Notes under the pieces: model-generated | Database searches by the model: none | Seen by the model: only the letters and a program-made list of their open reading frames with translations | What the model was told of the DNA's origin: nothing | Assembly (NCBI GenBank): GCA_900545805.1 | Contig: URAL01000015.1 | Location: forward strand, 1-34,793 | Direction of reading: 5' to 3' | Length of the DNA stretch: 34,793 nucleotides | Source: an uncultured Eubacteriales bacterium | Lineage (GTDB): Bacteria; Bacillota; Clostridia; Oscillospirales; Oscillospiraceae | Translations under genes and position numbers: made by a program | Part shown: one piece after another, positions 24,195-32,021 of the stretch | How the letters are laid out: every line of letters starts with the position of its first letter | Numbering within the stretch: position 1 is the first letter of the stretch

Positions 24195-25107
24195 GAGGTT
24201 TTCGGGCGCATCACAGACCATGTCCCGCCTTCGGGGCTGGATACAGGCCGGGGCGACGCTCCTGACCAACCTGCACCTGCCGAATTTCCTCAAGGGCGGA
24301 CTGTATCAGGGCGCGGGGAAGACCGTCTGCGTGCCGGGGCTCAACTGCTACTCCTGTCCGGCGGCTTCGGGAGCCTGCCCCATCGGGGCGTTTCAGGCGG
24401 TAGTCGGCTCGTCCAAATTCGGTTTTTCTTATTATATCACGGGCCTTCTAATCCTGCTGGGGGTATTGCTGGGGCGCTTCATCTGCGGCTTTCTGTGTCC
24501 CTTCGGCTGGTTTCAGGAGCTTCTGCACAAAATTCCGACGAAAAAGCTCTCTACAAGGAGGCTGAAGCCGCTTACCTATATCAAATATGCGGTTCTGGCG
24601 GTGACGGTCCTCCTGCTGCCGGCGCTTCTTGTGAACGACGTCGGGCTGGGCGACCCTTACTTCTGCAAATATATCTGTCCCCAGGGCGTGCTGGAGGGAG
24701 CGATCCCGATGTCTCTTGCCAATCCCGGCATAAGGGCGGCGCTGGGCTCACTGTTTACATGGAAATTCAGCGTCCTGCTGGCGGTGATCGTGCTGAGTGT
24801 GCTGTTTTACCGCCCGTTCTGCAAGTGGCTGTGCCCGCTGGGAGCATTCTACGCGCTGTTGAACAGAGTGTCGCTTTTTCAAATGAAGGTGGACAAAAAC
24901 AGGTGCGTCTCCTGCGGAAAATGCGCAAAAGCCTGCAAGATGGACGTGGATGTGACGAAAACGCCCAACCACGCCGAGTGCATCCGCTGCGGAATGTGTA
25001 TCCGTGCCTGTCCGACCGACGCCGTGCGCTTCCGCTATGGCTTCGGAGACGGTAAAGATAAAGAAAATGCGGCGCAGGCGCCGCGGAAAACAAGAACAAA
25101 CAATTAA
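24187..25107 (+). CDS. NapH/MauN-like 4Fe-4S membrane ferredoxin
   Basis: A 306-residue integral membrane iron-sulfur protein. The frame is open from GTG 24178, but TTG 24187 has GGAG ten bases upstream and is preferred; both overlap the preceding gene. Cys motifs in order: CYSCPAASGACPIG, CGFLCPFGWFQ, CKYICPQG, CKWLCPLGAFYAL, then two ferredoxin motifs CVSCGKCAKAC and CIRCGMCIRACPT near the C-terminus, alternating with about five membrane segments. NapH/CcoG/RnfB-like proteins of this layout move electrons across the membrane from cytoplasmic donors. It likely powers reduction of the exported thioredoxin and Cys-rich lipoprotein encoded downstream. Confidence 0.9.
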   Translation: MDKRFSGASQTMSRLRGWIQAGATLLTNLHLPNFLKGGLYQGAGKTVCVPGLNCYSCPAASGACPIGAFQAVVGSSKFGFSYYITGLLILLGVLLGRFICGFLCPFGWFQELLHKIPTKKLSTRRLKPLTYIKYAVLAVTVLLLPALLVNDVGLGDPYFCKYICPQGVLEGAIPMSLANPGIRAALGSLFTWKFSVLLAVIVLSVLFYRPFCKWLCPLGAFYALLNRVSLFQMKVDKNRCVSCGKCAKACKMDVDVTKTPNHAECIRCGMCIRACPTDAVRFRYGFGDGKDKENAAQAPRKTRTNN

Positions 25108-25119
25108 GGAGGAACAAAT

Positions 25120-25470
25120 ATGAACGCAAAAAAGCTCCTGCTGCTTGCTCTGGTGCTCGTTCTGGTATTCAGCATGGCAGCCTGCTCTTTAGTGGGCACT
25201 GACAAGGATAAGGATAAGGAAAAAGACCCTATGACGTCCGAAATGGTAGATAAGGACAAGGACGGCATGAAGGACAACAAGTGTATGTGCGGCGAAGACG
25301 GCAAATGCATGAAGGACGGTATGTGCACCGACGGCTGCATGTGCATGAAGGACGGTATGTGTACCGAAAAATGCATGTGCATGGACGGCAGCTGCATGAA
25401 GGACGGCAAGTGCACCGACAGCTGCATGTGCTCAAAGGACAATATGGACGGAAAGGACACAAAACAATGA
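25120..25470 (+). CDS. Cys/Met-repeat lipoprotein, metallothionein-like
   Basis: A 116-residue exported lipoprotein. The signal peptide ends in the lipobox SMAAC with Cys22 as the acylated residue, then a charged spacer (TDKDKDKEKDP) and a C-terminal half containing 13 further cysteines and many methionines. Those cysteines fall in repeats: CMC occurs at the start of each of four units, with KCMKDGMC, MKDGMC and SCMKDGKC between them. Lys, Asp and Gly fill the rest. No aromatic residue or fold core is evident, which suggests metal-thiolate binding as in metallothioneins, possibly Cu(I) given CxC and Met. This is inference. RBS AAGGAGG; the next gene starts on an ATGA overlap with its stop. 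Confidence 0.85.
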   Translation: MNAKKLLLLALVLVLVFSMAACSLVGTDKDKDKEKDPMTSEMVDKDKDGMKDNKCMCGEDGKCMKDGMCTDGCMCMKDGMCTEKCMCMDGSCMKDGKCTDSCMCSKDNMDGKDTKQ

Positions 25471-26621
25471 TAAAGACAAAACAGTTTAAAAGCCTGATAG
25501 CTCTCCTGCTGGCGGCGCTGATGATGGTATCTGCGGCCGCCTGCGGAATGAACAATGACAGTAAGGACGGCAGCAAGGGGAAAAAGACGGAGGCTCAGTC
25601 CTCCATGACGGACGGCGAGCCGAAAAGCCCGGAGGAGGCGGCCGCCATGTACAAGAAGCTTATGGAGGAGGAAAAAGCGATCCTTGACGAGAATCCCGCT
25701 CTGTGGGAAAAGGTCTTTATGGCCGCAGACAAGGGCATGGTCCTGATAGAGGACGGTAAGAATTACGGCGAGTTTCTGCTGGATACCATTGAATCTGCAA
25801 AGGATCAGTTTACCGCAGACGAGCTCAAGCTGCTTAAGGCCGACGCCGAGAAAATACGCGCCATAGAAATGAAGCTTACAAAGCTTGTCAACAAGTATCC
25901 CGAGCTGAGCGATAAGGACGGCAATGGCGGAGCAAATATGCCCGAGGAGAGCGCTGTTCCGAGCGACAAGCCGTCGTCCGGCAATAAGGGCGGCAGCGGC
26001 AATACCGACAAGCCGTCGTCCGGAAACAAGGGCGGCAGCGGCAGCACCGGCAGCACCGGCAGCACCGGAAATACCGGGAAGCCCTCCGATAACAGCGGCA
26101 ATACCGGAAAGCCCTCATCCGGCAACACCGGCAATACCGGCAGCACTCCTACGGCAAGTCCCAGACAGAAGTTCCCGTCCTTCAGCGGCAAGGACCTCAA
26201 CGGAAACTCCGTAACGAGCGGCAGCCTGTTTTCCGGCAACAGCGTCACCGTGGTGAACTTCTGGTTCACGACCTGCGGCCCCTGCGTGGGCGAGCTCGGC
26301 GAGCTTGACGCACTGAACAAAAAGCTGGCTCAAAAGGGCGGCGCGGTCGTCGGCATAAACGCCTTTACCCTTGACGGAGACGAGGCGGCGATCGCGGACG
26401 CGAAGGCCGTGCTTGCCAAAAAGGGCGCGACCTATAAGAACATATACTTTGACTCAGGCAGCGCGGCCGGAAAATTTACCAACGGCATATACGCCTTCCC
26501 GACGACCTATGTTATCGACAGAAACGGCGGCATAGTCGGCGAGCCCATCGTCGGAGCCATCACAAGCAAGGCTCAGATGGATGCGCTGCAGAAGCTTATT
26601 GACACGGCTCTCGCCGGCTGA
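25467..26621 (+). CDS. Exported thioredoxin-like lipoprotein (TlpA/ResA family)
   Basis: A 384-residue lipoprotein from ATG 25467, overlapping the upstream stop by four bases, with GGAAAGGA upstream. The lipobox is SAAAC with Cys26. Residues 45-150 form a helical domain of unknown role, and 155-235 are a low-complexity linker of KPSSGNKGGSG and STGSTG repeats. The C-terminal 150 residues are a thioredoxin fold with FWFTTCGPC (Cys270 and Cys273) and cis-Pro motif AFPTTYVID. ResA/TlpA proteins reduce disulfides outside the membrane. Its likely electron source is the membrane ferredoxin/CXXC pair, and its likely client is the Cys-repeat lipoprotein. The helical domain is not recognised. Confidence 0.9.
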   Translation: MIKTKQFKSLIALLLAALMMVSAAACGMNNDSKDGSKGKKTEAQSSMTDGEPKSPEEAAAMYKKLMEEEKAILDENPALWEKVFMAADKGMVLIEDGKNYGEFLLDTIESAKDQFTADELKLLKADAEKIRAIEMKLTKLVNKYPELSDKDGNGGANMPEESAVPSDKPSSGNKGGSGNTDKPSSGNKGGSGSTGSTGSTGNTGKPSDNSGNTGKPSSGNTGNTGSTPTASPRQKFPSFSGKDLNGNSVTSGSLFSGNSVTVVNFWFTTCGPCVGELGELDALNKKLAQKGGAVVGINAFTLDGDEAAIADAKAVLAKKGATYKNIYFDSGSAAGKFTNGIYAFPTTYVIDRNGGIVGEPIVGAITSKAQMDALQKLIDTALAG

Positions 26622-26664
26622 GAAAGCGCCTTTAAAGAAAAGCAGTATAGCCTTGCACATCGGT

Positions 26665-26697
26665 AATCCCCGTGAAATCATTGATTTCACGGGGATT
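26665..26697 (+). terminator. Hairpin ending the redox operon
   Basis: Perfect 16-bp stem AATCCCCGTGAAATCA (26665-26680) / TGATTTCACGGGGATT (26682-26697) with a one-base gap. It lacks an immediate T run, but AAAAAAGCC/GGC and TTTTTG follow within 35 bases and may complete termination. Confidence 0.65.
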
Positions 26698-26773
26698 CGG
26701 CGTGAAAAAAGCCGCAGGCGTTTTTGTATTGAACCGGAACAAATACCGGGCCTCCATGCACCTCTTAAAAAGG

Positions 26774-26801
26774 TTGAAATGTGCTGATATTGTGGTATAA
26801 T
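26774..26801 (+). promoter_or_regulatory. Sigma-A promoter for htpG
   Basis: -35 TTGAAA (26774-26779), 16-base spacer ending TGG, perfect -10 TATAAT (26796-26801). No CIRCE or CtsR operator was seen nearby. Confidence 0.65.
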
Positions 26802-26863
26802 AAACTATTATAATTTGCCCTTGCCGTGCAGGGGCAGCCGTAAGGTAAACGGAGGTTTTGAAC

Positions 26864-28786
26864 ATGGCTAAAAAACAATTCAAAGCAGAGAGCAAGCGCC
26901 TGCTTGACCTCATGATCAACTCGATCTACACCAATAAGGAGATATTCCTCAGAGAGATCATCTCCAACGCGTCCGACGCGATAGACAAGCTGTGCTACAT
27001 CTCGCTGACGGACGACAAGGTCGGCCTCGACAGAGCCGATTACCGCATCCGCATCACCGTCGACAAGGGCGCACGAACCATCACCGTGTCCGATAACGGC
27101 ATCGGCATGAGCCAGGAGGAGGCCGAGAAGAACCTCGGCGTCATCGCAAAGAGCGGATCGTTCAAATTCAAAAACGATATGAGCGCCGAGGAGGCGGAAA
27201 AAGACGATATATCCATCATCGGTCAGTTCGGCGTAGGCTTTTACTCTGCCTTCATGGTCTCTGACAAGGTCACCGTTATCACAAAGAAATACGGCGAGGA
27301 GAAGGGCGTCAGGTGGGAGAGCACCGGCACGGACGGATACACCGTCACAGAGTGCGACAAGTATAAGCCGGGCACGGACGTTATCATGCACATAAAAGAG
27401 GACACCGACGAGGAAATCTACGGCTCGTTCCTCGAAATATGGAAGCTCAAGGCGTTAGTCAAGAAATACTCCGACTATGTCCGCTGGCCCATCGTCATGG
27501 ATATCACCCGCCAGGAGCAGCAGCCCACCGGCGAGGAGGATGCCGACGGAAAGCCCATCATGCACACCGTCAATGTCACTTCTCCCGAAACGGTAAACTC
27601 CATGGTACCCATATGGCAGCGCGCAAAAACCGAGGTCACCGATGAGGAATGCGTTGAGTGGTATAAGGAAACAAACCGCGATCAGACCGATCCCGCGGCG
27701 GTTTTGAGAATAAACGCCGAGGGTGTCGTGTCCTACAAGGCGATGCTGTTCATCCCCGGCAAGGATATCGACAACGGAATATCCGGTGCGGCTAAGAAGG
27801 GCATAAGGCTCTACTGCAACGGCGTGCTTATCATGGAAGACTGCGACAAGCTGCTGCACGACTATTTCGAGTTTGCGCGCGGCGTGGTCGATTCGCCCGA
27901 CCTGAGCCTTAACATCTCGCGTGAGATACTTCAGCACAACCGCCAACTCAAGGTCATCGGCCAGAACCTCGAAAAGAAGATCAAGGCCGAGCTTGAAAAG
28001 ATGATGCGCGAGGATCGCCCGAAGTACGAGACGTTCTGGAAAAACTTCGGTATCCACATAAAGTGCGGCGTCTGCGACGAGTACGGCCGCTACACCGATT
28101 TTCTCAAGGATCTGCTCATATTCTACACCTCCGAGGAGTCCATGCGCTCGCTCAAGGAGTATGTCGATGCAATGCCCGAGAGCCAGAAGGCCATATACTA
28201 CGCCTCGGCCGATACCGTCAAGCACGCAATGGCGCTGCCGCAGTGCGAGGAGGTGCGCTCACGCGGCTACGAGATACTCTATCTCGACCACCCCATCGAC
28301 GAGACTGTCCTTCAGCAGCTGCGCATGTACGAGGGCAAGGGCTTTGTAAACGTTTTGACCGAGGATCTCGGCTTCCAGACCGATGAGGAAAAGAAGGCCG
28401 CGGAGGAGAAGGTCGTCGAGAACAAGGAAGTGCTCGACTTCATACGCGAGAGCATCGGCGACGAGAAGCTCAAGCAGGTAACGCTTTCGAGCAAGCTCGT
28501 TTCCTCGGCCTGCTGCCTGACCTCAACCGGCGGCTTTACGCTGGAGATGGAAAAATACTTCCGCAACGGCCCGAGTGAGGAGATGCGCAAGCTGCGCGCC
28601 GACCGTGTGCTTGAGCTCAACGCCGCGCATCCGGCCTGCCTTGCCATAAAGAAGGCCTACGACGACGGCGATAAGGACAGGGCCGCGAAGCTTTCAAAGA
28701 TACTCTACGCGCAGTCCGAGCTCATCGCCGGTGTCGAGATCGAAGACCCCACCGCCTACGCCGATTTGGTTTGCAGTCTTTTTTAA
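26864..28786 (+). CDS. htpG: Molecular chaperone HtpG (Hsp90)
   Basis: A 640-residue cytosolic Hsp90 from ATG 26864, with GGAGG nine bases upstream; the TTG at 26858 is too close to that site. The ATPase N-domain shows YTNKEIFLREIISNASDA, VSDNGIGMS, IGQFGVGFYSAFMV and the following loop; the middle domain has FIPGKDIDNG-like and YCNGVLIMEDCDKL-type stretches and LNISREILQHN. The C-terminal dimer domain is full length. It refolds clients in an ATP cycle with DnaK. Promoter and terminator show it to be a single-gene unit. Confidence 0.97.
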   Translation: MAKKQFKAESKRLLDLMINSIYTNKEIFLREIISNASDAIDKLCYISLTDDKVGLDRADYRIRITVDKGARTITVSDNGIGMSQEEAEKNLGVIAKSGSFKFKNDMSAEEAEKDDISIIGQFGVGFYSAFMVSDKVTVITKKYGEEKGVRWESTGTDGYTVTECDKYKPGTDVIMHIKEDTDEEIYGSFLEIWKLKALVKKYSDYVRWPIVMDITRQEQQPTGEEDADGKPIMHTVNVTSPETVNSMVPIWQRAKTEVTDEECVEWYKETNRDQTDPAAVLRINAEGVVSYKAMLFIPGKDIDNGISGAAKKGIRLYCNGVLIMEDCDKLLHDYFEFARGVVDSPDLSLNISREILQHNRQLKVIGQNLEKKIKAELEKMMREDRPKYETFWKNFGIHIKCGVCDEYGRYTDFLKDLLIFYTSEESMRSLKEYVDAMPESQKAIYYASADTVKHAMALPQCEEVRSRGYEILYLDHPIDETVLQQLRMYEGKGFVNVLTEDLGFQTDEEKKAAEEKVVENKEVLDFIRESIGDEKLKQVTLSSKLVSSACCLTSTGGFTLEMEKYFRNGPSEEMRKLRADRVLELNAAHPACLAIKKAYDDGDKDRAAKLSKILYAQSELIAGVEIEDPTAYADLVCSLF

Positions 28787-29101
28787 CGGCGCTTTAGCGC
28801 AGTCACCGATATGGTGATTGCGGTCGCCCGGCGTCGAGAATGCCGCGGTTTCCGCGGCATCCCGCGCCCCGCAAGTGCAGTGCAGATTTGCAGCGCACCA
28901 CTTTGGCTCCCCTGCGCAAGGGGAGCTGTCAGCGAAGCTGACTGAGGGGTCGTTTTTTTAATCAATTCGCTCTCCGAGCGAATACATTCAGCTATCAGCT
29001 ATCGGCTGTCCGCTATCCACTCTCTGCGGTCTTGACCGCAGCTTCGATACCGGGCTACCGCAAAAAACGTATAGGAGAAGCGCTGATGCGCCTCTGAAAA
29101 C
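28787..29101. repeat. Hairpin-dense intergenic repeat region with terminator
   Basis: No gene. Palindromes in order: GCGCT/AGCGC (28789-28800), TCACC/GGTGA (near 28803-28818), ATGCCGCGG/CCGCGGCAT (28840-28860), GCTCCCCT/AGGGGAGC (28906-28926), GTCAGC/GCTGAC (28928-28942) then CGTTTTTTTA (terminator-like for htpG), ATTCGCTC/GAGCGAAT (28965-28983) and TGCGGTC/GACCGCA (29025-29040). Between the last two, four near-copies of GCTATCN run at 28991-29018. The block 28901-28960 resembles a dispersed repeat common in Oscillospiraceae-type genomes; that comparison is from memory. Confidence 0.65.
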
Positions 29102-30358
29102 ATGGACAGACTTGGAGTTTACATTCACATACCGTTCTGCGTGTCAAAATGCGGCTACTGCGATTTTTATTCGATCGCCGGCGGCAGGCAGCGCATGCCC
29201 GATTATCAGTCGGCGCTTTTGTCGCACATAAGCGAGTCTGCCGAGGCGATGAGCAGCTACGAGATCGACAGCATCTACATCGGCGGCGGAACGCCCAGCT
29301 GCTACGGCGCAAAGCGCATCGTCGAGATCCTCGACGAATTAAAGCGCATGGGCAACGTGCGCCTGGATTCCGAGATCACCGTTGAGGTAAACCCCGACAC
29401 GACGAAGCTTGACGAATTAAAGCTTCTGCGCTCGGAGGGGGTCAACAGGCTCTCGATCGGCGTGCAGTCGGCCAATAACGACATCCTGAAGATCATCGGC
29501 AGGCGGCATAATTTCCGCCAGGCGGAGCTTGCGGTCGATGCCGCACGCGAGGCCGGGTTCGAGAACGTGAGCCTCGACCTTATCTACGGTCTGCCGAGCC
29601 AGACACGCGGCGACTGGGCCGAGACGCTCTCCCGTGCGCTTGAGCTGCACCCGGAGCATCTTTCCTGCTACGGTCTCAAGCTTGAGGAGGGCACGCCCAT
29701 GTACCGCAGCTATCTCGGCTCGCCGCTCATCCCCGACGAGGACGAGCAGGCGGATATGTATCTGTACACGGTCGATACGCTGGGGCACTACGGCCTTAAG
29801 CAGTACGAGATATCGAACTTCGCCGTCCCCGGCTATGAATCGCGGCACAATCTGAAATACTGGCAGCTGGGCGACTACATGGGCTTCGGCCCGGGTGCAC
29901 ACTCGTGCGCCGGCGGCGTGCGCTACAGCTATGTGCGCGATCTTGATAAGTATATCTCCGCCGTCGTGGGCGACAGCATGATAATCGACGAGTACGAGAA
30001 GATCGTGCCGATACAAAAAGCCACGGAATATCTCATGCTCGGCATGCGTTTAACGCACGGCATATCCGAAAAGGAATACCATAGAATATACCGCAGCGAC
30101 TGGGCTCCCATCGAGGAGACCTTCGAGCTGTTTGAAAGAAAGGGCTGGGCCGAAAGAGACGGCGAGCGCTGGCATCTGACCCCGGCGGGCTTTCTCATTT
30201 CAAACATACTCATAAACGCTGTTCTGGAGGCGCAGACGGGCGCGAAGGTGGAGAACAACCCGTGGATGCGCGACGCATTCCGGCAGGAAAAGAAGCAGGA
30301 GCTCCCGCGGGGCGAGTACGAGCGCTTCACCTCCGTTTACCGGGATAAAATGAACTGA
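29102..30358 (+). CDS. hemW: HemW-like radical SAM protein
   Basis: A 418-residue radical SAM protein of the coproporphyrinogen oxidase-like HemW group, now seen as a heme chaperone rather than an oxidase. The N-terminus shows GVYIHIPFCVSKCGYCDF with the CxxxCxxC cluster motif, then SIYIGGGTPS, SIGVQSAN and GLPSQT. The C-terminal part includes YEISNFA and MGFGPGAHS and a winged-helix-like tail. It is about 40 residues longer than usual owing to a C-terminal extension. ATG 29102 is the only sensible start (an in-frame TGA lies 21 bases upstream), yet it has no close ribosome site: AGGAG at 29072 instead serves a three-codon frame. Confidence 0.9.
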   Translation: MDRLGVYIHIPFCVSKCGYCDFYSIAGGRQRMPDYQSALLSHISESAEAMSSYEIDSIYIGGGTPSCYGAKRIVEILDELKRMGNVRLDSEITVEVNPDTTKLDELKLLRSEGVNRLSIGVQSANNDILKIIGRRHNFRQAELAVDAAREAGFENVSLDLIYGLPSQTRGDWAETLSRALELHPEHLSCYGLKLEEGTPMYRSYLGSPLIPDEDEQADMYLYTVDTLGHYGLKQYEISNFAVPGYESRHNLKYWQLGDYMGFGPGAHSCAGGVRYSYVRDLDKYISAVVGDSMIIDEYEKIVPIQKATEYLMLGMRLTHGISEKEYHRIYRSDWAPIEETFELFERKGWAERDGERWHLTPAGFLISNILINAVLEAQTGAKVENNPWMRDAFRQEKKQELPRGEYERFTSVYRDKMN

Positions 30359-30371
30359 CAGGGGAATCGCC

Positions 30372-32003
30372 ATGGCAAAGGGTAAGCACGAAGCTCCGAA
30401 AAAGACAAATAAGACCGAGCCCGCCAAGAGCACGGCGGCAAAAAAGTCCGGCGGCGCGAAAAAAGCCGTTTTGATAACTGTCATCGTCATCGCCGTACTC
30501 GCGGCGGCTGCCTTCGGCGGCGGCTGTTTAGCCGGACGCTCGGATAAGATACATCCGAATCTCACGCTCGGCAGCGTCGCTATCGGCGATATGAGCGTTA
30601 AGGATGCCGCGGCAAAGCTTGAGTCCGAGCACTGGAGCGTCGATACAGGCTCTGTCGAGGTCACGCTCCCGGGCGACTATACATTCACCGTCACCGCCGC
30701 CGAAGCGGGAACGGACATGAGCTGTACCGAGGCTGCGCAGGCGGCCTATGACTACGGCCATTCGGGAAAGCCCGTAAACGACCTTGTGTGCTATTTTAAG
30801 TGCATAACGGGCTCGGTGACGCAGGGCGATATAATTAAGGCCGCCAATACCGACGGAGTTCGCAAGGCTGTGGATAAGGCGCTTGCCGATTATAACGAGC
30901 GCATGGGCAAGGGCTATGAGATCGACGAGGAAAACGCGGTCTTGAAGCTCATAAAGGGCGCGGATACGGCGGATATAGACGCCGATAAGCTCTGCGATAT
31001 CATCGTGCGCGCCTTCGCCGGCGGAAACGACAGCGTAAGCTATGACGCAGCCTCCGGCAGCTCCGAGGAGCCGGATTTTGACAAGCTGCATGAGGATATA
31101 TGCGCCGAGGTGCTCGACGCAAAGTACGATCCCGAGACGCAGAAGGCGACCGAGAGCCGCGTCGGAATAGAGTTTGACGCCGATGAGGCAAAAAAGCTCT
31201 GGGATAAGGCCGAAAACGGCGAGACGGTGAAGATCCCGCTGACGGTGACGCAGCCGAAATATACGACCGAGCAGCTTGACAAGATGCTTTTTGCCGACAA
31301 GCTCGGCTCGCAGACCACGGGCTATGCCTCAAGCACCGCGAACAGGGCGACAAACGTCGAGCTCTCGGCGAAAAAAATAAACGGCTATATCCTCAATCCG
31401 GGCGAGACATTCTCGTATAACACGGTCGTCGGAAAGCGCACGGCAGCGGCGGGCTTCAAATCCGCCGGAGCGTACGCGGGCGGTCAGGTCGTGCAGGAGA
31501 TAGGCGGCGGCATATGCCAGACCTCCTCAACGCTCTACTGCGCGGCGCTGTACGCAAATCTCGAGATCGTCGCACGCGACGAGCACGGCTTTGCCGTTTC
31601 CTATGTCCCCTGGGGCATGGATGCGACGGTAAGCTGGGGCGGTCCGGAGTTCAAATTCAAAAACAACCGCGAGTTCCCGGTAAAGATAGTGACAAAATGC
31701 GAAAACCGGCAGCTCACGATAGAGATCTGGGGCACCGATGTCGACGGAAGCTATGTTAAGATGGACTATTCGGCATGGACGGTGTATGATACAACGTATC
31801 CGACCGTAGCCATAGGCACGAAGGCCGTGACCTACCGCTGCGTTTACGATAAAGACGACAAGCTTATAAGCCGTACAAAGGAAGCAAACAGCTACTATCA
31901 CTATCACCCGGAGAATATTCAGTGGCCGACCCCGTCGCCCACGCCGGAGCCTTCGGAAGCACCCGCGCCGACGGAAGAGCCCACGGCGGCGGAAGAACCC
32001 TAA
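30372..32003 (+). CDS. VanW-family cell envelope protein
   Basis: A 543-residue protein: Lys-rich cytoplasmic start (about 30 residues), one membrane anchor (about 32-55), a peptidoglycan-binding (PG_binding_4-like) region to about 300, the VanW domain at about 310-450 (GYILNPGETFSYNTVVGKRT, EIGGGICQTSSTLY, FAVSYVPWGMDATV), and a Pro/Glu/Thr-rich tail. VanW proteins are associated with the cell wall and occur near vancomycin-resistance operons, but their reaction is unproven. GGGGAATC precedes ATG 30372, 13 bases after hemW. Here it lies in a housekeeping neighbourhood with no van genes, so a general wall role is likely. Confidence 0.9.
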   Translation: MAKGKHEAPKKTNKTEPAKSTAAKKSGGAKKAVLITVIVIAVLAAAAFGGGCLAGRSDKIHPNLTLGSVAIGDMSVKDAAAKLESEHWSVDTGSVEVTLPGDYTFTVTAAEAGTDMSCTEAAQAAYDYGHSGKPVNDLVCYFKCITGSVTQGDIIKAANTDGVRKAVDKALADYNERMGKGYEIDEENAVLKLIKGADTADIDADKLCDIIVRAFAGGNDSVSYDAASGSSEEPDFDKLHEDICAEVLDAKYDPETQKATESRVGIEFDADEAKKLWDKAENGETVKIPLTVTQPKYTTEQLDKMLFADKLGSQTTGYASSTANRATNVELSAKKINGYILNPGETFSYNTVVGKRTAAAGFKSAGAYAGGQVVQEIGGGICQTSSTLYCAALYANLEIVARDEHGFAVSYVPWGMDATVSWGGPEFKFKNNREFPVKIVTKCENRQLTIEIWGTDVDGSYVKMDYSAWTVYDTTYPTVAIGTKAVTYRCVYDKDDKLISRTKEANSYYHYHPENIQWPTPSPTPEPSEAPAPTEEPTAAEEP

Positions 32004-32021
32004 ACGAATGGAGAGAAAGTA

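Noticed and set aside
25281..25466. Upstream extension of the thioredoxin lipoprotein frame
   Set aside because: It reads His/Arg-rich sequence from the overlapping Cys-repeat gene in another phase; ATG 25467 gives a signal peptide and has a ribosome site.
28987..29020. CRISPR array from GCTATCN repeats
   Set aside because: The unit is 7 bases with no spacers.
30372..32003. Vancomycin-resistance island because of VanW
   Set aside because: No vanA/B/D ligase, vanX, vanY or vanRS genes are nearby; VanW-family genes are widespread in Clostridia.
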